Source of the DNA: Mucilaginibacter sp.
GTDB lineage: Bacteria > Bacteroidota > Bacteroidia > Sphingobacteriales > Sphingobacteriaceae
Direction of reading: 5' to 3'
DNA length: 58,022 nucleotides
Assembly (NCBI GenBank): GCA_016763755.1
Contig: JAESTD010000031.1
Coordinates: 1-58,022 of the forward strand
In this document: piece after piece, positions 11,202-19,216 of the stretch
Position numbering within the stretch: the stretch's first letter is position 1
Layout: each line of letters begins with the position of its first letter
Translations under genes and position numbers: made by a program
Notes under the pieces: generated by a model
What the model was told of the DNA's origin: nothing
Databases searched by the model: none
Seen by the model: the letters and a program-made list of their open reading frames with translations, nothing else

Positions 11202-11225
11202 GAAAGCGGCAGGAATGCCGCTTTT
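11202..11225 (+). terminator. Rho-independent terminator downstream of gdhA
   Basis: AAAGCGGCaggaatGCCGCTTTTTGCTTT stem-loop with T-run. Confidence 0.7.
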
Positions 11226-11240
11226 TGCTTTCAACCACGT

Positions 11241-11339
11241 GTCATTTCGAACGAGCGACAGTGAGGAGAAATCTTGTTATAGGTGCAAATCTCTTCGCTT
11301 GGCTAACAAGATTTCTCCTCGTACCTCGTTCGAAATGAC
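11241..11339. repeat. REP/MITE-like palindromic element (copy A)
   Basis: Outer arms GTCATTTCGAACGAG.../...CTCGTTCGAAATGAC and inner arms GAGGAGAAATCTTGTTA/TAACAAGATTTCTCCTC; same core as the element at 15285-15395. Confidence 0.85.
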
Positions 11340-11441
11340 AATTTTGAAAAAAGTCTCCTAATACCCAATGACCCAATTTAATTAATAACAATTCTAAATA
11401 AGCAATATCGCTTGTAATAAACGTTATTAACTGTGCGTTTT

Positions 11442-11449
11442 GTATTTTT
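11442..11449 (+). promoter_or_regulatory. Bacteroidota-type -7 box candidate upstream of ccmE
   Basis: TATTTTTG (TAnnTTTG consensus) about 32 nt upstream of the likely ccmE ATG at 11481. Confidence 0.4.
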
Positions 11450-11480
11450 GCAAAACTGTTCCTTACAGCTGAATCCTCAA

Positions 11481-11891
11481 ATGAAAAAAAGCGCGATCTT
11501 CGGTATAGTAACTATTGCCATTGCAATAGCTGTTATTATAAGTACATACTCAAGCACAAGTACTTACGGTTCATTTAACGATGCCCGTAAAGATAATGCA
11601 GAGTTGCATGTGGTTGGTCACCTTAATAAAGGCAAACAATTGTATTATGATGCCACCAAAGATGCTAACTACTTCTCTTTCTACATGAAGGATAACAAAG
11701 GCGAGGAGTGTAAAGTGGTTTTTAATGGCACCAAGCCGCAGGATTTTGAGCGTTCGGAGCAAATTGTGCTAACCGGAACCATGAAAGGCAATGAATTTCA
11801 TGCATCAAAAATTTTGATGAAATGTCCTTCAAAATACACCGACGATAAATTGAACGTTGCTGAGTCTAAAACGCAAAGCGCCAGCATATAA
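11481..11891 (+). CDS. ccmE: Cytochrome c maturation protein CcmE
   Basis: N-terminal TM, OB-fold-like ELHVVGHLNKGKQLYYDATKDANYFSFYMKDNKGEECKVVFNGTKPQDFERSEQIVLTGTMKGNEFHASKILMKCPSKY, CcmE-like. Confidence 0.85.
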   Translation: MKKSAIFGIVTIAIAIAVIISTYSSTSTYGSFNDARKDNAELHVVGHLNKGKQLYYDATKDANYFSFYMKDNKGEECKVVFNGTKPQDFERSEQIVLTGTMKGNEFHASKILMKCPSKYTDDKLNVAESKTQSASI

Positions 11892-11901
11892 TTAGTTTTT
11901 A

Positions 11902-14415
11902 ATGGAGATAGCTTATCAGGGCGAACACCTGTTTCCGGGTAGTTTAGGCCAGTTTTTTATTGTTCTTGCATTCGGTTCCGCACTTTTCTCTTTCATCAGT
12001 TATTATTTTGCCACTACAGAAACCGCTGCAGATGCTGATAACTCTTGGCTTCGACTTGGCCGTATAGGCTATTGGTTAAACACCGTGTCAATTATAGGCA
12101 TGGGCGTTTGTTTGTTCTACATCCTTTATAACCACTATTTCGAATACCACTACGCATGGTCATACACCTCTAAAACACTGCCTACTTATTATCTGATATC
12201 AGGTTTTTGGAACGGACAGGAAGGTGGCTTTTTACTTTGGATGTTTTGGGGAGCTGTATTGGGTAATGTACTGATATGGAAAGCCAAAACCTGGGAAAAG
12301 TCGGTGATGACTACCATGGCGCTTTCGCAGGCCATATTGGGTACTATGATATTGGGTTTGCAGATAGGCAGCGCACACATAGGCAGTTCGCCGTTTTTAT
12401 TGCTGCGCGATGCAATGGCCGATGCCCCGATATTCAAAAGCGCCAACTACCTGGATTTTATAAAAGACGGCAAGGGCATGAACCCCTCGCTGCAAAATTA
12501 CTGGATGATCATCCACCCGCCGGTACTGTTCCTGGGGGTTGCATCATTGGTAGTGCCGTTTGCCTTTGCGGTTGCCGGATTATGGCAAAAACGCTTTAAG
12601 GAGTGGGTTCCGGCCGCTATCCCTTATGCATTGTTTGCCTGTATGATATTGGGCACAGGTATCATCATGGGCTCGTTCTGGGCTTACGAGTCATTAAACT
12701 TTGACGGCTTTTGGGCATGGGATCCGGTGGAAAATGCCTCTATCTTCCCTTGGCTGGTAATGGTGGCTTCGGTACACGTGCTTATTGTGTTTAAAAATAG
12801 CGGTCACTCATATTTTACGGCGGCATTTTTAACGCTGCTTACCTTTGTGCTGGAGTGGTATTCATCATTCCTGGCCCGTAGCGGTGTCCTGGGCGAAACT
12901 TCAGTACACGCGTTTACCGATCTTGGTTTGTTCTGGCAGTTGGTTATAGCGCTGGCTATCTTCTTTGGTATAATGGTTTATCTGCTGGTAAGCCGTTGGA
13001 AAGAAATGCCAATTACCAAAAAGGATGAGGACACTTACTCGCGCGAGTTTTGGATGTTTGTGGGTGCGGTGTTCCTATGCCTGTCGTGCCTGCAACTGGT
13101 GGTGGTAACATCCCTGCCGGTTTGGAACCTCATTTTTGGTACAAAATGGGCTCCACCTACTGATTCGGTTAAACAATACAACGTTTTCCAAGGCTCGTTT
13201 GCTGTGGTTATTGCACTGCTTACCGGCGTAACCCAATTCCTCAAGTATAAAAAGACTGATATTACCCGCTTCTTTATCACCACCGGCGTTTACCTGCTTT
13301 TTGCAGCGCTTGTCACAGCTTTAGTGGTTTATGCAACCGGTTTATATAAACTGAATTTCGTTTTCAGCCTGGTGATGCTTGGCGCACTTTATAGTGTGTT
13401 TGCCAATGGCAAGATCTTGTCTGATGCTATTAAAGGTAAATTTAAACTTGCAGGTTCTGCGGTATCGCACATCGGTTTTGGTTTGCTTTTGGTGGGTGCG
13501 CTCATCGCAGCCGGTACCAAAAAAGTAGTATCGATAAACGAACAGGGCGAAGAGCATATTGCCGAATCGTACAAAGAAGAGAACCCTAAAGAGAACCTGT
13601 TGCTTTACCTTAATCAGCCTATTAAAATGGGCGAGTACATGGTAACCTTTAAGGGCGATACCATCGAGGGTGCGCAGCATTTGTTCAATATAGATTATCA
13701 GCGAGTAAAAGATGGTAAGGTGACTGAGGAGTTCAGGCTGAGGCCGAACGTGATTCAGTCGCAGGGTGGTATGTCGTCATCGCCGGATACAAAGCACTAT
13801 TTGTTCCGCGATATGTACACCCACATCACCATGACCAACGTGATTAAAGCCGATGCTCAGGAAGAAGAGGCCGATCATGACCATGCCAATGCTGATGCCG
13901 ACGATAAGAACTATGACGCCCCTGTAGCGCACGAGGTTGCCGTTGGTGATACCATACCATACCGCGACGGTATTATTGTGCTGAAAGGCCTGAACAAAGA
14001 TGTTAAAATGAAAGACCTGCCGCTGGCTGACAAGGACATAGCAGTAGGAGCCCAATTGGAAGTTACTACCCAGGGTAAAACCTATAAAACCGAGCCTGTG
14101 TACCTGATAAAAGGCCGCAACGTATTCGATTTCGGCAAGAAACTGGAAGAGGCCGGTTTGAAATTGCGTTTCTCTAAAATAGTGCCCGATAAAGGCAAAG
14201 TAGAGATAATGGTTTACCAACAGCCGGAGAGTAAGAAGAAATTCATCGTAATGAAAGCAGTTGAGTTCCCATACATCAACTTCCTTTGGGCAGGTACCAT
14301 CATTATGGTTATCGGTTTTTTTATGTCGATACTGAGAAGGAATAAAGAACTGCGCGTTCAGCCTGCGGCTGCTGCTGCGCAAGTCAAAAGTCAAAAATCA
14401 AAAGTCAAAAAATAG
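11902..14415 (+). CDS. ccmF: Cytochrome c biogenesis protein CcmF/CcsA family
   Basis: GFWNGQEGGFLLWMFWG, HPPVLFLG, GSFWAYESLNFDGFWAWDPVENASIFPWL (WWD heme-handling motif). Confidence 0.93.
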   Translation: MEIAYQGEHLFPGSLGQFFIVLAFGSALFSFISYYFATTETAADADNSWLRLGRIGYWLNTVSIIGMGVCLFYILYNHYFEYHYAWSYTSKTLPTYYLISGFWNGQEGGFLLWMFWGAVLGNVLIWKAKTWEKSVMTTMALSQAILGTMILGLQIGSAHIGSSPFLLLRDAMADAPIFKSANYLDFIKDGKGMNPSLQNYWMIIHPPVLFLGVASLVVPFAFAVAGLWQKRFKEWVPAAIPYALFACMILGTGIIMGSFWAYESLNFDGFWAWDPVENASIFPWLVMVASVHVLIVFKNSGHSYFTAAFLTLLTFVLEWYSSFLARSGVLGETSVHAFTDLGLFWQLVIALAIFFGIMVYLLVSRWKEMPITKKDEDTYSREFWMFVGAVFLCLSCLQLVVVTSLPVWNLIFGTKWAPPTDSVKQYNVFQGSFAVVIALLTGVTQFLKYKKTDITRFFITTGVYLLFAALVTALVVYATGLYKLNFVFSLVMLGALYSVFANGKILSDAIKGKFKLAGSAVSHIGFGLLLVGALIAAGTKKVVSINEQGEEHIAESYKEENPKENLLLYLNQPIKMGEYMVTFKGDTIEGAQHLFNIDYQRVKDGKVTEEFRLRPNVIQSQGGMSSSPDTKHYLFRDMYTHITMTNVIKADAQEEEADHDHANADADDKNYDAPVAHEVAVGDTIPYRDGIIVLKGLNKDVKMKDLPLADKDIAVGAQLEVTTQGKTYKTEPVYLIKGRNVFDFGKKLEEAGLKLRFSKIVPDKGKVEIMVYQQPESKKKFIVMKAVEFPYINFLWAGTIIMVIGFFMSILRRNKELRVQPAAAAAQVKSQKSKVKK

Positions 14416-14444
14416 GATTAAGATCCATACAACAATATTTCGCG

Positions 14445-14480
14445 GAGAGCACAAAGGGATTAACTTTGTGCTCTTTGTGT
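14445..14480 (+). terminator. Terminator after ccmF
   Basis: GAGCACAAAGggattaaCTTTGTGCTC perfect 10-bp stem followed by TTTGTGTT. Confidence 0.6.
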
Positions 14481-14483
14481 TAT

Positions 14484-15212
14484 ATGACTTTAGCTTATCC
14501 TGATAAAGAATTGTTTGCTGTTAACGGCCATGCTGTTGTGAAGGATGTTTTCAATGCCGCCGAACTTTCGGCTATTTTGGCCGCGATAGCCGATGCGGAT
14601 AAAACTAATAACACCTTCCGCAAAACAGATGCCCTGTTTGCCATAAGGCAGGTGCTGAAAGAAGTGCCGGCATTAACTAAGCTGATTTTTAATGAAAGGT
14701 TCAAAGCCGTTATTGATAATCTGTTTGGAGATGGCTACTTCGTTGTAAAATCCATCTATTTTGATAAGCCGCCCACTTCCAACTGGTTTGTTGCCTGGCA
14801 TCAGGATTTGACGATCTCTGTTGATAAACGGATCGAGCTAAATGGCTACGGCCCATGGACGGTGAAGCAAAATCAGCTTGCCGTACAACCGCCTATAAAT
14901 ATTCTTCAGGACAATTTTACCGTACGCATCCATCTGGATGATGCCGATGAAGGCAATGGGGCGCTAAAGGTGATACCCGGTTCGCATCTTAAAGATATTT
15001 ATCGCCCGGAAACTATAGATTGGCAAACTGAGCAGCCGCATACCTGTGTGGTAGGTGCAGGCGGCGTAATGATTATGCGACCATTGCTGATGCATGCCTC
15101 AGGCCGTACCACAAATAATAGACCGCGTAAGGTTATCCATATTGAGTTTAGCAGGGCAGAATTACCGCACGAGATAAGATGGTCTGAGCGGATGGATATG
15201 GACGTGTTTTAG
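14484..15212 (+). CDS. Phytanoyl-CoA dioxygenase family protein
   Basis: WHQDLTIS (HxD), IHLDDADEGNGALKVIPGSH, MRPLLMHASGRT (distal His), HIEF. The ORF opens at 14466 inside a terminator stem, so ATG 14484 is preferred. Confidence 0.88.
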   Translation: MTLAYPDKELFAVNGHAVVKDVFNAAELSAILAAIADADKTNNTFRKTDALFAIRQVLKEVPALTKLIFNERFKAVIDNLFGDGYFVVKSIYFDKPPTSNWFVAWHQDLTISVDKRIELNGYGPWTVKQNQLAVQPPINILQDNFTVRIHLDDADEGNGALKVIPGSHLKDIYRPETIDWQTEQPHTCVVGAGGVMIMRPLLMHASGRTTNNRPRKVIHIEFSRAELPHEIRWSERMDMDVF

Positions 15213-15235
15213 TTGCACCATAGTAAATAAAAAGC

Positions 15236-15264
15236 GTCATTGCGAAGAACGGAGCAATCTCTTT
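15236..15264. repeat. Fragment of a second REP-like family
   Basis: GCGTCATTGCGAAGAACGGAGCAATCTCTTT; shares GCGTCATTGCGA with nt 18266-18280. Confidence 0.55.
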
Positions 15265-15284
15265 CGGCCAAGTTATACCAGCCT

Positions 15285-15395
15285 GTCATTTCGAACGAGC
15301 GGTAGCGAGGAGAAATCTTCTGCACCGTAAGTATCGCCCGTAGAAGATTTCTCCTCACGGCCTCGCTCATCCCACGCCTGTTCGTTCGAAATGAC
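15285..15395. repeat. REP/MITE-like palindromic element (copy B)
   Basis: GTCATTTCGAACGAGCGGTAGCGAGGAGAAATCTTCT ... AGAAGATTTCTCCTCACGGCCTCGCTCATCCCACGCCTGTTCGTTCGAAATGAC; same family as copy A. Confidence 0.85.
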
Positions 15396-15642
15396 ATGAA
15401 TAGGAAATCTGCTTTACGGATAGTGGCGGATATCGGCCCGTTGATTAAGGCCTGAAGGCGTATGATCCCCCCGGCTGGCGGACCGGCCGCAGGCAACGCC
15501 CATGCAATATCAAGTCAATCTTTAAATCCTTTAATCATGGTTCCAAACAATTGAACTCTCCACATCCCTTTAACTTTTCCACAATCCCCATTATCCACAA
15601 GCAATAAATTAAATTAGCGGATTAATAAAAACGAGGACAAAA

Positions 15643-18252
15643 TTGGCTAAGAGCGATACGAAAGAAACGCCGTTAATGCAGCAATACAACGCCATAAAGG
15701 CGAAATATCCCGGCGCATTGCTGCTGTTTCGTGTGGGTGATTTTTATGAAACTTTTGGTGCCGATGCCATCAAGGCCTCGGGTATTTTGGGCATCACCTT
15801 AACCCGTCGTGCCAATGGTGCAGCTTCGCATATCGAGCTGGCCGGTTTTCCGCACCATTCGCTGGAGACATATTTGCCTAAGCTGGTCCGTGCAGGACAG
15901 CGGGTAGCTATTTGCGACCAACTGGAAGATCCAAAATCTGTTAAAGGAATTGTTAAACGCGGTGTTACCGAATTGGTTACCACAGGCGTTGCTGTCAGCG
16001 ACAACATCCTTCAGCAAAAAAGTAACAACTACCTGGCCTCGTTATATTTTGAGAAGAATAGTATCGGCATTGCGTTGATAGATATTTCAACGGGCGAATT
16101 TCTTACTGCCCAGGGTAGCGTAAACTATATTGATAAACTGCTGCAAAGCTATTCGCCTAGTGAAGTGATTTTCCCGAAAAGTCGCAAAGGCGATTTTAAC
16201 GGTAGCTTTGGTGACCGCTTTTACACCTATATGTTGGATGAATGGCCTTACAGCGGCGATTACGCCAATGAAACCCTGCTAAAGCATTTCGGCGTAAAAT
16301 CACTCAAAGGCTTCGGTATAGATAAATTAAGTTTGGGTATAGTGGCTGCCGGTGTAGCGCTGCATTACCTGAATGAGACCGAGCACCGCAACCTGCAGCA
16401 TATATCGGCTATTAGCAGGATTGAGGAAGACCGCTACCTTTGGCTTGACAGGTTCAGCATCCGCAACCTGGAATTGGTAGGCTCGGCCAATGAGAATGCT
16501 ACTACGCTTGTTGATGTACTGGACAATACCTGCTCGCCTATGGGAGCCCGTATGCTTCGACGATGGATTGTGATGCCGCTTAAAGAAATTAAGCCCATAC
16601 AGGACAGATTAGGTGTTGTAGAATATCTGATAGCGGAGGAAGAACTGCGCGAAGAACTCCAGAACCAGATCCGCCAGATAGGAGACCTGGAAAGGCTGAT
16701 ATCAAAGATAGGTCTGCAAAAAGCAAATCCGCGTGAGGTTTGCCAGCTTAAAAAAGCTTTGCTGGCTATTGAAAGCATCAAGAAAACTGCAGAGTCGTCA
16801 TTGAGCGATCCGCTTAAAGCCATCGGCGATCAGCTGAATCCATGTGCTTCGATCTGCGAGAAAATAGCACGTGAGTTACATCCGGAGCCACCGGTAATGA
16901 TGGTAAAGGGTATGGTAATGAACGATGGAATCAGCGAGGAACTTGACCGGCTGCGTAAGATCGCCTTCGGTGGGAAAGGCTATTTGCTGGAGATTCAAAA
17001 ACGTGAGGCGGAGGCTACAGGGATTCCATCATTGAAGGTATCGTTCAATAACGTGTTTGGTTATTATTTAGAGGTTACCCACAGTCACCGCGATAAAGTA
17101 CCTGCGGATTGGATCCGTAAGCAAACGCTGGTGAATGCCGAGCGATATATTACTCCCGAACTTAAAGAATACGAAGAACAAATATTAGGTGCCGAGGAAA
17201 AGATCCTGGCGCTGGAAACCAAACTATACAACGATCTGCTGTACACGCTTGCTGAATATATAAAGCCCATACAGCTTAATGCATCGCTGATAGCGCGTTT
17301 GGATGTGCTACTTAATTTTGCTACCATATCCATCAAAAACTACTACGTTAAGCCAAATGTTAACGACACACGTGTGCTGGACATCAAAGGTGGCCGACAT
17401 CCGGTTATAGAAAAGAACCTGCCATTAGGCGAGGAGTATATCACCAATGATGTTTTCCTCGATTCGGAGTCGCAGCAGATCATTATCATTACCGGCCCTA
17501 ACATGGCGGGTAAATCGGCATTGTTGAGGCAGACCGGTTTGATCGTGCTGATGGCGCAGATGGGTTGTTTCGTGCCCGCCAAATCGGCATCAGTAGGTTT
17601 GGTTGATAAGATATTTACCAGGGTAGGGGCATCGGATAACCTTTCGTCGGGCGAATCGACCTTTATGGTAGAGATGAACGAGACGGCCAGCATCCTTAAT
17701 AACCTTAGCGACCGTAGTTTGATCCTTTTGGATGAGATAGGCCGTGGTACTTCAACGTACGACGGTATCTCTATTGCCTGGGCTATCGCCGAGTTTTTGC
17801 ATAACCACCCGGCCGCAAAAGCCAAAACGCTTTTTGCCACCCACTATCATGAATTGAATGAGCTGAGCAACAGCTTCAACCGTATCAAAAACTATAATGT
17901 ATCGGTTAAGGAAGTAGGCCAGCAGATCATCTTCCTGCGTAAACTGGTGCCGGGCGGCAGCGAACACAGCTTCGGGATCCACGTGGCTAAACTGGCCGGT
18001 ATGCCACCGAAGGTTTTAACCCGCGCCAACGAGATCTTAAAGAAACTGGAAAACGAACGTACCGGCGGGGAGCATATCAAAGAAAGCATTCGCAAGGTGC
18101 AAAAGCAAGCGGTACAAATGCAGATGTTCTCCATAGATGACCCTGTATTAGTAAAGATCCGCGATACGCTGAACAACCTTGATGTAAATACCCTTACCCC
18201 GGTTGAGGCTTTGATGAAGCTGGATGAGATACAGAGGCTGATAAAAAGTTAG
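15643..18252 (+). CDS. mutS: DNA mismatch repair protein MutS
   Basis: TPLMQQYNAIKAKYPGALLLFRVGDFYETFG; Walker A TGPNMAGKSALLRQTGLI; FMVEMNETASIL; LLDEIGRGTSTYDGISIAWA. TTG start. Confidence 0.98.
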   Translation: MAKSDTKETPLMQQYNAIKAKYPGALLLFRVGDFYETFGADAIKASGILGITLTRRANGAASHIELAGFPHHSLETYLPKLVRAGQRVAICDQLEDPKSVKGIVKRGVTELVTTGVAVSDNILQQKSNNYLASLYFEKNSIGIALIDISTGEFLTAQGSVNYIDKLLQSYSPSEVIFPKSRKGDFNGSFGDRFYTYMLDEWPYSGDYANETLLKHFGVKSLKGFGIDKLSLGIVAAGVALHYLNETEHRNLQHISAISRIEEDRYLWLDRFSIRNLELVGSANENATTLVDVLDNTCSPMGARMLRRWIVMPLKEIKPIQDRLGVVEYLIAEEELREELQNQIRQIGDLERLISKIGLQKANPREVCQLKKALLAIESIKKTAESSLSDPLKAIGDQLNPCASICEKIARELHPEPPVMMVKGMVMNDGISEELDRLRKIAFGGKGYLLEIQKREAEATGIPSLKVSFNNVFGYYLEVTHSHRDKVPADWIRKQTLVNAERYITPELKEYEEQILGAEEKILALETKLYNDLLYTLAEYIKPIQLNASLIARLDVLLNFATISIKNYYVKPNVNDTRVLDIKGGRHPVIEKNLPLGEEYITNDVFLDSESQQIIIITGPNMAGKSALLRQTGLIVLMAQMGCFVPAKSASVGLVDKIFTRVGASDNLSSGESTFMVEMNETASILNNLSDRSLILLDEIGRGTSTYDGISIAWAIAEFLHNHPAAKAKTLFATHYHELNELSNSFNRIKNYNVSVKEVGQQIIFLRKLVPGGSEHSFGIHVAKLAGMPPKVLTRANEILKKLENERTGGEHIKESIRKVQKQAVQMQMFSIDDPVLVKIRDTLNNLDVNTLTPVEALMKLDEIQRLIKS

Positions 18253-18281
18253 GTTTATTCACAGCGCGTCATTGCGAGGAG

Positions 18282-18363
18282 GCCTCTCCTAAATCCTCTC
18301 CAAAGGAGAGGACTTTAAAGAATGTTTTCAGAACCCTCTCCTTTGGAGAGGGAAGGGTGAGGC
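18282..18363. repeat. Nested palindromic repeat element (CCTCTCCAAAGGAGAGG family)
   Basis: GCCTCTCCTAAATCCTCTCCAAAGGAGAGGACTT...AACCCTCTCCTTTGGAGAGGGAAGGGTGAGGC: two self-palindromic cores inside a larger inverted repeat. Confidence 0.8.
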
Positions 18364-18430
18364 TTAAAGATTGTTAAAATGTTTAAAATATCCTTTGTAA
18401 CATTTTACCCATTCCGGATATCTTTAGGGC

Positions 18431-19042
18431 ATGATATCTACCCGTTGTTATAGGCTGCTTTTGTTTTGCGCGGCCATTGCCATATTTTCTTCCTGCTCGC
18501 ATAAACTAACACCACGCAAAAGTGCCGATTATAGTAATGGCGCTATCCCGGTAAAGCGTGGACCTTATGTGCTGGAGAAGCCGGATAAAAGTATAGCAGA
18601 GAAATACTCTACCATGATGGGTATCAACAGAGGGGATATCCAAAACGGACGACTCTACAGCTTTATAGACGAATGGTATGGTACACCTTACCGTTTCGGC
18701 GGTTTGGATAAAGATGGTGTAGACTGTTCGGGCCTGGTGTATTTATTAGAGATGCAGGTGTATGACCAATCGGTGCCACGTACTTGCGCTACGCAGGTTA
18801 ACATTATAAAAAGAAAATACGAGGAAGAATTGCAAGAAGGCGACTTGGTGTTTTTCGATTTTGATGGTAAGCAGTATAGCCATGTAGGTGTTTATCTGCA
18901 AAATGGCTATTTCGTGCATGCCAGTACGCGCAAAGGTGTTATCATTGCCCGATTGCGCGATAATGGCATCTATAAGTTTTTCTCGCGGGCGGGTTCTGTG
19001 ATGGTTGATAGTACGGCCACAGCACAAAGCGGCGGCCAATAA
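18431..19042 (+). CDS. NlpC/P60 family cell-wall hydrolase, lipoprotein
   Basis: Lipobox-like FSSCSHK; DGVDCSGLVYLLEM (catalytic Cys), GDLVFFDFDGKQYSHVGVYLQNGYFVHAST (catalytic His). Confidence 0.92.
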   Translation: MISTRCYRLLLFCAAIAIFSSCSHKLTPRKSADYSNGAIPVKRGPYVLEKPDKSIAEKYSTMMGINRGDIQNGRLYSFIDEWYGTPYRFGGLDKDGVDCSGLVYLLEMQVYDQSVPRTCATQVNIIKRKYEEELQEGDLVFFDFDGKQYSHVGVYLQNGYFVHASTRKGVIIARLRDNGIYKFFSRAGSVMVDSTATAQSGGQ

Positions 19043-19059
19043 CTTGATATTAAAAAAAG

Positions 19060-19092
19060 CCTCAAATTAAGATATTTCTTAACTTTGAGGCC
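19060..19092 (+). terminator. Hairpin downstream of the NlpC/P60 gene
   Basis: GCCTCAAATTAAGA...TCTTAACTTTGAGGC near-perfect stem; ends 1-2 nt before the small ORF at 19094. Confidence 0.5.
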
Positions 19093-19093
19093 T

Positions 19094-19216
19094 ATGCCGA
19101 AGGAAAAGCACGATTACTCTTTCTGGACAAAATACAAACGCTTTGCCGGTACCGAGATAATGCTTTATGTGATCATGATCGTTGGTATTATACTCGGCAT
19201 TATCATCTTTAGTTAG
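19094..19216 (+). CDS. Putative 40-aa single-TM microprotein
   Basis: ATG...TAG: MPKEKHDYSFWTKYKRFAGTEIMLYVIMIVGIILGIIIFS; charged N-terminus plus a strong TM helix. Below the ORF-track length cut-off. Overlaps the 3' end of the 19209-21131 gene. Confidence 0.5.
   Translation: MPKEKHDYSFWTKYKRFAGTEIMLYVIMIVGIILGIIIFS

Noticed and set aside
11155-11361. 68-aa ORF downstream of gdhA
   Set aside because: Runs through the gdhA terminator and the REP-like palindrome; composition is repeat-derived.
13777-14394. Long antisense ORFs opposite ccmF (205 aa), GH92 (163 aa, 28831-29322) and mutS (165 aa)
   Set aside because: Lie opposite strongly conserved genes; typical codon-bias shadow ORFs.
15209-15496. 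95-aa minus-strand ORF between phyH-like gene and mutS
   Set aside because: Covers REP-like copy B and adjacent repeat fragment; likely spurious.
18282-18363. CRISPR-like array or tandem repeats
   Set aside because: Only palindromic pairs without regularly spaced repeats; no cas genes in the window.
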